In this document: piece by piece, positions 15,471-21,473 of the stretch
Layout: every line of letters starts with the position of its first letter
How positions within the stretch are numbered: position 1 is the stretch's first letter
IMG/VR virus record: IMGVR_UViG_3300032047_000122
Location: 1 to 24,778 of that record
Length of the DNA stretch: 24,778 bases
Origin: a virus
Strand: one strand, 5' to 3'
Notes under the pieces: model-generated
What the model was told of the DNA's origin: nothing
Databases searched by the model: none
What the model saw: the letters and a program-made list of their open reading frames with translations, nothing else
Program-made: the position numbers and the translations under genes

Positions 15471-15494
15471 CAAGGGGACTCATTTGTCCCCTTG
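15471..15494 (-). other. Strong hairpin, possible terminator or processing site
   Basis: Perfect 9-bp inverted repeat CAAGGGGAC ... GTCCCCTTG with a 6-nt loop. On the minus strand it is followed by GCATTATAAATA, not a U-run, so a canonical intrinsic terminator is not shown. It ends the lipoprotein unit and abuts the late promoter. Its GGGGAC/GTCCCC core repeats in the terminator at 20249-20264. Confidence 0.6.
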
Positions 15495-15560
15495 TCTAAC
15501 TGTTGCCTTACATTTTTGTGGAAACTCTGAGCAATATAACATCATTGCTTCTAAAAGCAT
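15480..15560 (-). CDS. Possible 26-aa peptide
   Basis: ATG at 15560 to TGA at 15480, product beginning MLLEAMMLYCSEFPQKCKAT. It is too short for firm support. A GAGG lies about 15 nt upstream, too far for a good ribosome site. The Met/Leu/Cys content and the position right after the lipoprotein gene make it plausible that it is a real small gene. The stop lies in the hairpin stem-loop. It could equally be untranslated leader sequence. Confidence 0.3.
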   Translation of the reverse strand: MLLEAMMLYCSEFPQKCKATVRQGDK

Positions 15561-15580
15561 TGTGGTCGAAATGACCTCGT

Positions 15581-15853
15581 CTACTTTTTTTCAGGTTGTT
15601 CCTGTAGTTCATTAGTTTGTCTATCGACTTCATCTGCTACAGTGTCTATAACACCTGTAGTAGTATCTGCGACTAGAGTACCAACTGAGACTACATCATC
15701 TGCAACGGCGTTTACAACTGTTTGAGTACCTTTAACGGCACCGTCTACAACGCCAGTTGAGAATTCTTTTCCGCCTTCAATTACGGCACCAACTGAGGCA
15801 CATGAAGGAAGTAAGAATACACAAAATAGTAATGAATACATTAAATTATTCAT
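15581..15853 (-). CDS. Small lipoprotein
   Basis: 90 aa with AGGAG 8 nt before the ATG. Residues 1-18 (MNNLMYSLLFCVFLLPSC) are a lipoprotein signal with lipobox LPSC; Cys18 would be acylated, and Ala-Ser follow, so outer-membrane sorting is expected. The mature 72 residues are a regular pattern of small and Val residues (EGGKEFSTGVVDGAVKGTQT, then VADDVVSVGTLVADTTTGVI) with an 11-residue-like spacing. This suggests an amphipathic helical surface, as in small envelope lipoproteins. The C-terminus is charged (NELQEQPEKK). Its place between polymerase and uvsX, where T4 has imm, suggests superinfection exclusion. An outer-membrane spanin is the alternative. Neither is shown. Confidence 0.75.
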   Translation of the reverse strand: MNNLMYSLLFCVFLLPSCASVGAVIEGGKEFSTGVVDGAVKGTQTVVNAVADDVVSVGTLVADTTTGVIDTVADEVDRQTNELQEQPEKK

Positions 15854-15882
15854 TGCTGACTCCTAAATAGAAGTTCTAAACT

Positions 15883-15900
15883 GATAGATAAAAATCTATC
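15883..15900 (-). other. Stem-loop in the leader of the small lipoprotein gene
   Basis: Inverted repeat GATAGAT-TTTT-ATCTATC, a 7-bp stem with a 4-nt loop. It lies between the CATAAATA element and the AGGAG of the lipoprotein gene. It is AT-rich and could be a weak attenuator or an RNA-stability element. Confidence 0.45.
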
Positions 15901-15907
15901 CCCACTG

Positions 15908-15915
15908 TATTTATG
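15908..15915 (-). promoter_or_regulatory. Late-promoter-like CATAAATA over the polymerase stop
   Basis: NATAAATA element whose TAA is the polymerase stop codon (GCA TAA ATA). It precedes the small lipoprotein gene by 54 nt, giving a leader that includes the stem-loop and an AGGAG. Confidence 0.5.
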
Positions 15916-18427
15916 CAAAAAAACTATCTAATGATGCAACTGGTTCTACATTCCAATTAATCAGATTAACTACAGTCTTCAAAGGTTCTACAAATGATTT
16001 GTCGAACTGCATATCATAATCTACGAATCTATGTAAATCAAACTCTCTGGGTAAAGAATTCATAAAACTAATAACATTCTCATTGATTGGATTAGGTGTA
16101 GTTAGATAAGTAAACAGAATCTTCTCACCATTTTTGATTGTTTCATACCTCATGTCGAGGTTCTTGGATTCTAACAAATGATTATATAATAACGAACCTC
16201 GAACATGAATTGGTGTACCCTTTGCATAGATTGTAGTGTTGTCTTTGTATTGACCTAGACCCCTACACCCTCTAGGGAATGCTACAGTCTCGGGTGGTAA
16301 CTCTCTAAATTCTTTTCGTGCTTTCTCTACAAACTGCCACAAGTCTTGCTCTGTCTGAGTCATGATAACATTGAATGCTTCAGTAAGTTTGGTTCTTACC
16401 CATTGTGGTGTTGACGACTTAGCAGTTTCAATACCCATCATTTTGAGTTTTGGTTTTGCTAGTCTAACACCCTCATTGTCAAATACATTTAGAATGTATC
16501 TTTTCTTTGCAGTCCATATACCACGATCTGCAATCACTTCTCTACCCATTTCCATTTTGTTTTGAAATGCATTTGTATAATCTGCTAACTCTTTGAAACC
16601 ATCAGCAAGTGCATTCTCTACCTGCTTCTCTGCTTTAGATAGAAAGTCTACAATCTTATTCTTATCTTGTTCATCAGGCATAACTGCTTGTACAAGTTTA
16701 TCCATTGTAATGTAAACTGAATCAGTGTCCATTGCAATCACATAGTCTTCGTTATCAGTTTTAAGAATCTTGTTAAGATAATCATTAACAGTTCTCTCTG
16801 CCCACTTAATGACTAACTGACCAGACATAGTAATTGCTTCTGCAAGATCGATAGAAAAGAATGCGAAGTATTGATTTGCCATTGCACCATAGGCAGAGTT
16901 CAATGCAATCTTACGAACTTGCTGATTGTTATATGCACGTTTGATAAGTGTATCAAGTTCTCTCTTACGTTTTGGATCAGTGCATGTTTCTTTTTCTTTT
17001 TGAAACACAATCATTTTCTTTTTCCATTCTTTACGTTCTTCATAGAATGTTTCCATAAGTTCTGGGAACATACCTTGTTTCTCACGTGAGAATAGAACAC
17101 CATTAGGTGCTATCGTTGTATTTGTTTGCTTACAGTATGATGTGTCTGTTTGTTTATCAAGTAACTTCTGAATGTTTGTTGTTTCTCTATGACCAGGCAC
17201 AATCTTCTCAGGTGAGATATTGTATTGCATAATCAAATGTGGATATAGTGAGTTCAAGTCAAAAGACATAACCCAATTATGACCACCAACTTGAGGTTCT
17301 TTTACATATGCACCAATGATAGGTTTAGTTTTATCATTGCCAGTTTTCAATCTTTGTGGTGGGGTTTGTATACCTTGGTCTTTTAAGAAATTATAGATGA
17401 TAGTTTCCCAGTACTTCACCATACCAAATGTATCTTTGTAGTTACATTTGGCAGTATATGCCTGAGACATAATAAGTTCTAAGAAACCTAGTTTGTCGTC
17501 TAGTTCTTCTACGAGAACAACATCACGTACATTATACTCTAAGAACTTTGCATAGTCGTTCTTATATAATGTATGAAGTGAACCATACTCTGAGTAATCT
17601 ATCTTACCTTTGCCAAGTTCTACTTGTGAAATGTGATCGAGTTTATACGACTCTTGGTTTGAGAAAGTTCTTTTACGATACAGTTCGAGGTAGTCAACAA
17701 CATTGATACCAAGTAAATCATACACTTGTTGTTTCTGATAACCAAATGCTGTAAACTCTCTACTACTTGATTGATTCCATGGTGATAGTTTTCTATGTTC
17801 ATTCTCACCAAAAAGTCTATCGATTCTATTACAAAGGTATGTGATATCGAATGAGTCTACATTCCAACCTGTGATAACATCAAAGTTCTGACTACGCCAA
17901 TACTTTATGAACTGAGTAAGTAAGTCTGCTTCATTCTTACAATCGATATAGATTACTTTAGGATTGTCATGATTCCATGGACCAATACCAAAAACTACTG
18001 TTTCTTTTTTGAATGGTTTAATTGAAATAGCATTAACTCTTTCACCTGCTAACATTGGATCTGGAAATCCATTCTCACATTCACATTCTATATCGAGTGT
18101 TGCGATTCTAATCTTATTGAAGTCCCAGTCGATCTCGCCTTGAAACTTGTCTGAGATATAGGTGTAAACATATCTATCATAACCATGTATCTCAAACCCT
18201 TGAACACCATCGTACTGCTCTCTAAACTTTCTAGCACCACCCATAGAGTTGAGTTCAACAACTTCTAAGTATCTGCCATCTAGTGAACGATAAGGTGTTT
18301 GACCTTTCTTTGAGGGAATGAAATGCTTCGGTCGATAGTTGACCGTAAGTTTCTGTTTCTTGTTTCCTTGATAACCCGTGACCAAAATCTTGTCACGTGT
18401 ACGACACACATTTGTATAAAAATCCAT
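15911..18427 (-). CDS. 43: DNA polymerase, family B (T4 gp43 type)
   Basis: 838 aa (T4 gp43 is 898). Replicative polymerase with 3'-5' proofreading. Exo I is DIECE with D112 and E114, the T4 numbering; Exo II is NVDSFDITYL at 189-198; Exo III is YNVRD with D302. Pol motif A is SFDLNSLYPHLI with D390, motif B is KIALNSAYGAMAN from about 506, and motif C is AMDTDSVYI with D567 and D569. The C-terminus ends SLDSFFA, a likely clamp-binding (PIP-like) peptide as in gp43. All catalytic residues are intact, with no insertion or intein. The ATG has no Shine-Dalgarno and directly follows a hairpin and a TATACT box, so control at initiation is likely. Autogenous repression is known for T4 gp43. Confidence 0.97.
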   Translation of the reverse strand: MDFYTNVCRTRDKILVTGYQGNKKQKLTVNYRPKHFIPSKKGQTPYRSLDGRYLEVVELNSMGGARKFREQYDGVQGFEIHGYDRYVYTYISDKFQGEIDWDFNKIRIATLDIECECENGFPDPMLAGERVNAISIKPFKKETVVFGIGPWNHDNPKVIYIDCKNEADLLTQFIKYWRSQNFDVITGWNVDSFDITYLCNRIDRLFGENEHRKLSPWNQSSSREFTAFGYQKQQVYDLLGINVVDYLELYRKRTFSNQESYKLDHISQVELGKGKIDYSEYGSLHTLYKNDYAKFLEYNVRDVVLVEELDDKLGFLELIMSQAYTAKCNYKDTFGMVKYWETIIYNFLKDQGIQTPPQRLKTGNDKTKPIIGAYVKEPQVGGHNWVMSFDLNSLYPHLIMQYNISPEKIVPGHRETTNIQKLLDKQTDTSYCKQTNTTIAPNGVLFSREKQGMFPELMETFYEERKEWKKKMIVFQKEKETCTDPKRKRELDTLIKRAYNNQQVRKIALNSAYGAMANQYFAFFSIDLAEAITMSGQLVIKWAERTVNDYLNKILKTDNEDYVIAMDTDSVYITMDKLVQAVMPDEQDKNKIVDFLSKAEKQVENALADGFKELADYTNAFQNKMEMGREVIADRGIWTAKKRYILNVFDNEGVRLAKPKLKMMGIETAKSSTPQWVRTKLTEAFNVIMTQTEQDLWQFVEKARKEFRELPPETVAFPRGCRGLGQYKDNTTIYAKGTPIHVRGSLLYNHLLESKNLDMRYETIKNGEKILFTYLTTPNPINENVISFMNSLPREFDLHRFVDYDMQFDKSFVEPLKTVVNLINWNVEPVASLDSFFA

Positions 18428-18428
18428 A

Positions 18429-18443
18429 CTGTTAGTATAACAG
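18429..18443 (-). promoter_or_regulatory. Hairpin / -10 element abutting the polymerase start codon
   Basis: Inverted repeat CTGTT-ATACT-AACAG (5-bp stem, 5-nt loop) ending 1 nt before the ATG. It may be an RNA operator; T4 gp43 represses its own mRNA by binding a hairpin at its ribosome site. The same bases contain TATACT (18434-18439), exactly 6 nt before the ATG, which would make a leaderless mRNA. No good -35 is seen for it. Confidence 0.5.
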
Positions 18444-18457
18444 AAAGACTAGTCTTT
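18444..18457 (-). other. 14-bp perfect palindrome upstream of the polymerase gene
   Basis: AAAGACTAGTCTTT reads the same on both strands and includes the TAG stop of the upstream 79-aa gene. The loop would be too small for a stable RNA hairpin, so a DNA-binding dimer site is more likely than an RNA element. It may be chance in AT-rich DNA. Confidence 0.4.
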
Positions 18458-18688
18458 TAATAGTGTTTTTTCGGTATATTCTGAGAAATGTTTTGCTACT
18501 ACATCTTTGATATCTTCATAGTGTGCAATCTTTTCCATTTCTTGTTGGATAGTCTCAACATGGTCGCCGTGTTCAGCAACACCTACTGAGTTCTTACATT
18601 GAACTAGCACATTGGTTTTGTGTTTTGCGATCTGACCATCAGCATGTGCTACTACTGATTTCAGAATTTCATTTGTCATATCTTTCAT
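18449..18688 (-). CDS. Small conserved protein upstream of DNA polymerase
   Basis: 79 aa. The ATG overlaps the upstream stop as TAATG; a second in-frame ATG three codons on (MTNEILKSVVAHADGQIAKH) is also possible. The protein is mostly helical, with a KHKTNVLVQCKNSVGVAEHG segment and an acidic C-terminal helix. I recall similar short proteins next to DNA polymerase in marine T4-like phages, which supports its reality. No enzyme motif or membrane segment is visible. The last codon and stop lie in the palindrome in front of the polymerase gene. Confidence 0.75.
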   Translation of the reverse strand: MKDMTNEILKSVVAHADGQIAKHKTNVLVQCKNSVGVAEHGDHVETIQQEMEKIAHYEDIKDVVAKHFSEYTEKTLLKD

Positions 18689-19017
18689 TATTTAAGTCCT
18701 TCTACTCCTTCAGGTAATACACCTTCTACTTCTTTCACATTGACTGGACAAGGTTTGTACTGATAACTTCTGTTCCACCTTCCCAATAAACTAAGCAAGT
18801 CTGCTCTCTCTTGTGCAAGTTCAGTTGCATAGTGATCGTCAATCTCTTGTAGAAGTTGACAAATGGACATCCATGTATCATCGTCATTTACAACATTACC
18901 TTCTAAATAACCATGAATCATACTTCTAGTTAACTGTTCCATTTGATGCAACGACAACGTAGGATCGTTTTGATGTCTTGGGATAACGTTTACTTTATCG
19001 TCTACAATTTCACTCAT
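18688..19017 (-). CDS. Unknown small acidic protein
   Basis: 109 aa. The ATG overlaps the upstream LSm-like gene as ATGA, so translation is coupled. The sequence is helical, with HQMEQLTRSMIHGYLEGNVV and WMSICQLLQEIDDHYATELA, followed by RADLLSLLGRWNRSY and a Pro/Glu-rich tail (PCPVNVKEVEGVLPEGVEG). No signal peptide is seen. I do not recognise the family. It belongs to the string of small genes between lysozyme and polymerase. Confidence 0.75.
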   Translation of the reverse strand: MSEIVDDKVNVIPRHQNDPTLSLHQMEQLTRSMIHGYLEGNVVNDDDTWMSICQLLQEIDDHYATELAQERADLLSLLGRWNRSYQYKPCPVNVKEVEGVLPEGVEGLK

Positions 19018-19298
19018 TTTTTACCTCTAATCTTATTGCCTGTTGCCACTTTGAAGTTTGTTTCTAATTGTGGTTTAGGTTCAAAAACAGTCTGTATCTG
19101 ACTGTTGTTTATATTATATTTATATTCTTTGGCATAAGGTATCCATGGAGCAAAGTTAACTTCCATTTTTCCAGAATCTGCTACAGTTAAAACGATTTGA
19201 GGATCGACAATTTGCCAACCATTTCTCAAAAGATTTTGCTTTGCAAATCCCATAATGACTTCGCCTGTATTGAGACGAATGCATTTTACTTCAGACAT
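19014..19298 (-). CDS. LSm-like small beta-barrel protein
   Basis: 94 aa. The N-terminal MSEVKCIRLNTGEVIMGFAK followed by WQIVDPQIVLTV, then a strand block VNFAPWIPYAKEYKYNI, fits the phage LSm/Sm-like pattern: strand, G-E-x-I-x-G turn, strand carrying an I-x-x-P, then a PW-x-P-Y segment. Such proteins are found in marine T4-like phages. Oligomeric RNA-binding rings are known for cellular LSm proteins, but function in phages is not established. The C-terminus is basic (KVATGNKIRGKK). The gene overlaps the lysozyme gene by 8 nt and the next gene by 4 nt. Confidence 0.65.
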   Translation of the reverse strand: MSEVKCIRLNTGEVIMGFAKQNLLRNGWQIVDPQIVLTVADSGKMEVNFAPWIPYAKEYKYNINNSQIQTVFEPKPQLETNFKVATGNKIRGKK

Positions 19299-19743
19299 TT
19301 AATACTAACTCTTGCAGTTCTTTTGAACGTCTACCTACTTGACCAAACCATCTTGAATCTTCCATCTGACGTGCCATTTCTTCCCAGTCTGATACTGAAC
19401 ATGCTTTTAACATGTTTCTGAATTTACCTAAACGATTTGCACCTAGATTGAAACACATATTCACTAGTACATGTTGAATGTCTTCTGGTAATGAATCAAA
19501 GTCTATGTTATGGTCTTTACAAACATGTAGAGTTTCTTCTACGTGTTTATCAAAGTCTACTTCATATACTTCATCAACTCTTTCTTGTGACACTGGTGTT
19601 CCTTCTGGTTCACCGAATTCTGGGTCATCTTCTCTAACTAGGTGTCCTACACCAAAAGTTAAATAACCTAGTGAATCTTTATATACTTCTAGTACTTCAC
19701 CCTCGTGTCTTTTGATTTGCTCTTTCAATATTTCTTTATTCAT
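19291..19743 (-). CDS. e: T4-type lysozyme (GH24 muramidase)
   Basis: 150 aa (T4 lysozyme is 164). It cleaves the MurNAc-GlcNAc bond of peptidoglycan at lysis. The catalytic triad is visible: E14 (RHEGE), D23 (YKDSLGY) and T29 (GYLTFGVGHL), with exactly the T4 spacing (E11, D20, T26). The later helices (VLVNMCFNLGANRLGKFRNM, ARQMEDSRWFGQVGRRSKEL) match the C-terminal lobe and its SRW motif. There is no signal peptide, so it needs a holin, which is not seen in this window. The ATG has AGGAAAATT upstream, and that Shine-Dalgarno overlaps the end of the previous gene. Confidence 0.95.
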   Translation of the reverse strand: MNKEILKEQIKRHEGEVLEVYKDSLGYLTFGVGHLVREDDPEFGEPEGTPVSQERVDEVYEVDFDKHVEETLHVCKDHNIDFDSLPEDIQHVLVNMCFNLGANRLGKFRNMLKACSVSDWEEMARQMEDSRWFGQVGRRSKELQELVLNV

Positions 19744-19750
19744 AATTTTC

Positions 19751-19927
19751 CTATTCTGATGCTGAAGTGAAGTTTCCTTCTTCGTCTTCTACTGGAGCAT
19801 CTACTTCTCCAACATATTTGAAACCTTCACCCATCAGTTCTATTCTTTTTCCATAGACAAGATGATCTTCTACTTGATGATGAAAACCTTCTCCGTCTTT
19901 TGTAAATTTAATGTTTGCTGTTGCCAT
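19751..19927 (-). CDS. Unknown small protein
   Basis: 58 aa from the ATG at 19927. A longer frame starting at 19969 would lie inside the preceding gene and is less likely. GAGA lies about 8 nt upstream and AGGAG about 13 nt. The product, starting MATANIKFTKDGEGFHHQVE, looks like a short strand-rich protein with an acidic tail (VDAPVEDEEGNFTSASE). It overlaps the previous gene by 20 nt. No family was recognised. Confidence 0.6.
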   Translation of the reverse strand: MATANIKFTKDGEGFHHQVEDHLVYGKRIELMGEGFKYVGEVDAPVEDEEGNFTSASE

Positions 19928-20237
19928 TTTTGGTCTCTTTCTCCTGATCTCTTTCGACTTGATGCTCAATCAACTCTACGAGAATATCTCCCATGAGTTG
20001 ATTTAATTCACTATTATTTAGTAAACCTTCGATCTTTTCCTCAGTTCCTTCGACACCTTCTGGCATTCTTCTGATAGTTCTTTTGAAGTTCATTTCTGGT
20101 TTTCCATCGACCAACTGAACTTCACCATATTGATAGACAAGGCCTTTCCACTCGCCCTCAATTAATTCTATACCCGCATCTTTTTCAAAGGGGTTTTCTA
20201 CAACTCTGTAGACTTTGTTAAATAACTTTGCTGACAT
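19908..20237 (-). CDS. Unknown small protein just after a terminator
   Basis: 109 aa. The N-terminus (MSAKLFNKVYRVVENPFEKD) leads into a beta-like middle (GEWKGLVYQYGEVQLVDGKP), then RTIRRMPEGVEGTEEKIEGL and an acidic helical tail. There is no Shine-Dalgarno. The ATG lies only 3 nt after the U-run of the peroxiredoxin terminator, and no later in-frame ATG occurs before residue 49. It must be read from transcripts that pass the terminator or from a start very close to the ATG. Family unknown. Confidence 0.7.
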   Translation of the reverse strand: MSAKLFNKVYRVVENPFEKDAGIELIEGEWKGLVYQYGEVQLVDGKPEMNFKRTIRRMPEGVEGTEEKIEGLLNNSELNQLMGDILVELIEHQVERDQEKETKNGNSKH

Positions 20238-20240
20238 AAT

Positions 20241-20264
20241 AAAAAAAAGGGGACTTTCGTCCCC
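20241..20264 (-). terminator. Intrinsic terminator after peroxiredoxin
   Basis: GGGGAC-GAAA-GTCCCC, a perfect 6-bp GC-rich stem with a GAAA tetraloop (20249-20264), followed by eight T on the minus strand (20241-20248). It starts 6 nt after the peroxiredoxin stop. Confidence 0.93.
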
Positions 20265-20270
20265 AGTGGG

Positions 20271-20789
20271 TTATCCTTGTTCGTAATAATTTATTACGTT
20301 CTCTAACACGTTTTCAGGTGTTGAGACTACATAAGGATCTGTGTCGATATTATCGTTGAATCCGTCTTCTGCAAAGACTTGTTCAATAACATTATCGTTC
20401 ACTACCATGGCATATCTCCACGATCTCATACCGAAACCTACATTTGCTTTAGCAACTGTCATGCCTAATGCTTCAGTTAGTTCACCATTTCCATCTGGTA
20501 ATGGCAATACATTCTGAATGTTTTGTGCTTCAAACCACGCATTCATTACAAATGAGTCGTTAACACTTAGACAATAGATTTCATCAATACCCTTTTCTTG
20601 GAACGATTCGAATTGCTCGTCGAAACCTGGTAATTGAAATGTAGAACATGTTGGTGTAAATGCACCTGGTAATGCAAAGATTATCACTTTCTTTCCAGCA
20701 AATTGCTCTTCTGTATTAAGCATGATGAATTCACCATCTGCTCGTACAGGCATAACAATATTTGGTACTGAATCTCCAACTTTAATCAT
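20271..20789 (-). CDS. Peroxiredoxin, Prx5-like
   Basis: 172 aa from the ATG at 20789, chosen for AGGAGA 6 nt upstream; a longer frame adds seven residues without a site. It reduces H2O2 and organic peroxides. The peroxidatic motif PGAFTPTCS (41-49) has T45 and Cys48. GFGMRSWRYAMVV supplies the conserved Arg of the active site, and SVNDSFVMNAW is typical of the Prx5 group. A second Cys (EIYCLSVND) sits where some members have one, so mechanism (1-Cys or atypical 2-Cys) is open. No signal peptide is seen; it acts in the host cytoplasm. It has its own sigma70-like promoter and a strong terminator, making a monocistronic stress gene. Confidence 0.9.
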   Translation of the reverse strand: MIKVGDSVPNIVMPVRADGEFIMLNTEEQFAGKKVIIFALPGAFTPTCSTFQLPGFDEQFESFQEKGIDEIYCLSVNDSFVMNAWFEAQNIQNVLPLPDGNGELTEALGMTVAKANVGFGMRSWRYAMVVNDNVIEQVFAEDGFNDNIDTDPYVVSTPENVLENVINYYEQG

Positions 20790-20813
20790 AATGTTTCTCC
20801 TAATTATCAATAG

Positions 20814-20843
20814 ATACTCCCATTATACTACTAACAGGAGTAT
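20814..20843 (-). other. Inverted repeat overlapping the peroxiredoxin promoter
   Basis: ATACTCC ... GGAGTAT with a 16-nt centre that includes the -10 TATAAT. It could be a hairpin closing the hsp20 mRNA, or an operator site around the promoter. The 5' arm shares the CTCCTGTTAGTA box found elsewhere in reverse orientation. Confidence 0.4.
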
Positions 20844-20850
20844 TCTTCAA
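20822..20850 (-). promoter_or_regulatory. sigma70-like promoter of peroxiredoxin
   Basis: TTGAAG (20845-20850), a 17-nt spacer and perfect TATAAT (20822-20827). An A-tract with CCCTA directly precedes the -35. The start near 20815 gives a 25-nt leader with AGGAGA. Confidence 0.75.
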
Positions 20851-20859
20851 TAGGGTTTT

Positions 20860-21267
20860 TTAAGAAATGCTGATAATCTGAGGTTTCTCTTCTTCAGGCA
20901 CATCTTTGAACAATGAGATAATGAGTAAACCATCCTTCATTTTAGCATCGCCCACTTTGACGTAATCGCCTAGTGTCCAACTTTTCATGAAGTTACGTTC
21001 TGAAATACCTTTGTGAGAGAACTCTACATCTGCTCTAGTATCTTTCTCACCTGCGATGGTAAGAATAGAATCTTTGAACTGAATATTGATTTCTTCTTTT
21101 GTAAACCCTGCAACTGCTAACTCAATTTCGAACTCATCGTCATTAAGTTTAATGATGTTGTAAGGTGGGAAGTTTGTGTGAATGTTTGATAACTTTTCCA
21201 TATCTTCGAAAATTTTATCAAACCCGATTGTGATAGGTCTGAATCGACCAAAGTCTATACTTGTCAT
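20860..21267 (-). CDS. hsp20: Small heat-shock protein, IbpA/Hsp20 type
   Basis: 135 aa; ATG at 21267 with AGGAGA upstream. ATP-independent holdase chaperone that binds unfolding proteins. The N-terminus MTSIDFGRFRPITIGFDKIF leads to NFPPYNIIKLNDDEFEIELA and VAGFTKEEINI, the IbpA-like start of the alpha-crystallin domain. GLLIISL is the conserved G-x-L-x-I-x-L strand, and the C-terminus holds the I-x-I anchor (PQIISIS). Hsp20 genes are common in marine T4-like phages, perhaps helping capsid assembly. It is preceded by a long structured leader and a perfect late promoter, so late expression is expected. Confidence 0.93.
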   Translation of the reverse strand: MTSIDFGRFRPITIGFDKIFEDMEKLSNIHTNFPPYNIIKLNDDEFEIELAVAGFTKEEINIQFKDSILTIAGEKDTRADVEFSHKGISERNFMKSWTLGDYVKVGDAKMKDGLLIISLFKDVPEEEKPQIISIS

Positions 21268-21323
21268 AAGTTTCTCCTATATTAATAGCAAGTTTATATT
21301 ATCGACCCCTTATGGGCATCGAG

Positions 21324-21415
21324 TAGTGTTTGAGAACCGGGCACTTTTGAAGATTGTTGCTACCAAGAAATTGGTTTGTTATCAACCCGTGCCCTTTTTA
21401 AGTTCTCGCACACTA
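21324..21415 (-). promoter_or_regulatory. Structured 5' leader of hsp20 (candidate RNA regulatory element)
   Basis: The arms TAGTGT, GAGAAC and GGGCAC pair in order with GTGCCC, GTTCTC and ACACTA, giving an 18-bp interrupted helix with 1-7-nt internal loops. The closed 44-nt part holds a 5-bp hairpin ACCAA-TTTC-TTGGT and a GTTG/CAAC pair. A late promoter ends 2 nt outside it, so most of the structure would be the start of the mRNA. A sensor, stability element or thermometer is possible; I match no known riboswitch. The AGGAG itself lies further downstream, in 21268-21285. Confidence 0.5.
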
Positions 21416-21416
21416 G

Positions 21417-21424
21417 TATTTATA
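21417..21424 (-). promoter_or_regulatory. T4-like late promoter TATAAATA of hsp20
   Basis: Perfect TATAAATA. The start would be near 21411, giving a leader of about 143 nt before the hsp20 ATG at 21267. A 6-bp hairpin TATAGT-TAATC-ACTATA (21430-21446) sits just upstream and may end the preceding small-gene transcript. Confidence 0.65.
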
Positions 21425-21429
21425 TATTA

Positions 21430-21446
21430 TATAGTGATTAACTATA
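21430..21446 (-). other. AT-rich hairpin after the 36-aa ORF
   Basis: TATAGT-TAATC-ACTATA, a 6-bp stem and 5-nt loop without a U-run. Together with the T-run at 21461-21469 (minus strand TTTTTTTAAAAAA) it lies in the 57-nt stretch between the 36-aa ORF and the late promoter. It may act as a weak transcription end. Confidence 0.35.
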
Positions 21447-21473
21447 AAATTTCAAGTAGTTTTTTAAAAAAAC

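Noticed and set aside
14829-15853. A classical Rz/Rz1 spanin pair (small membrane protein plus small lipoprotein).
   Set aside because: The genes are not adjacent or nested, the membrane protein is only 60 aa, and no lysis cassette surrounds them. Kept only as a weak alternative.
19117-19124. TATAAATA inside the LSm-like gene.
   Set aside because: It is coding sequence (EYKYN) with no gene start close downstream in a position to use it.
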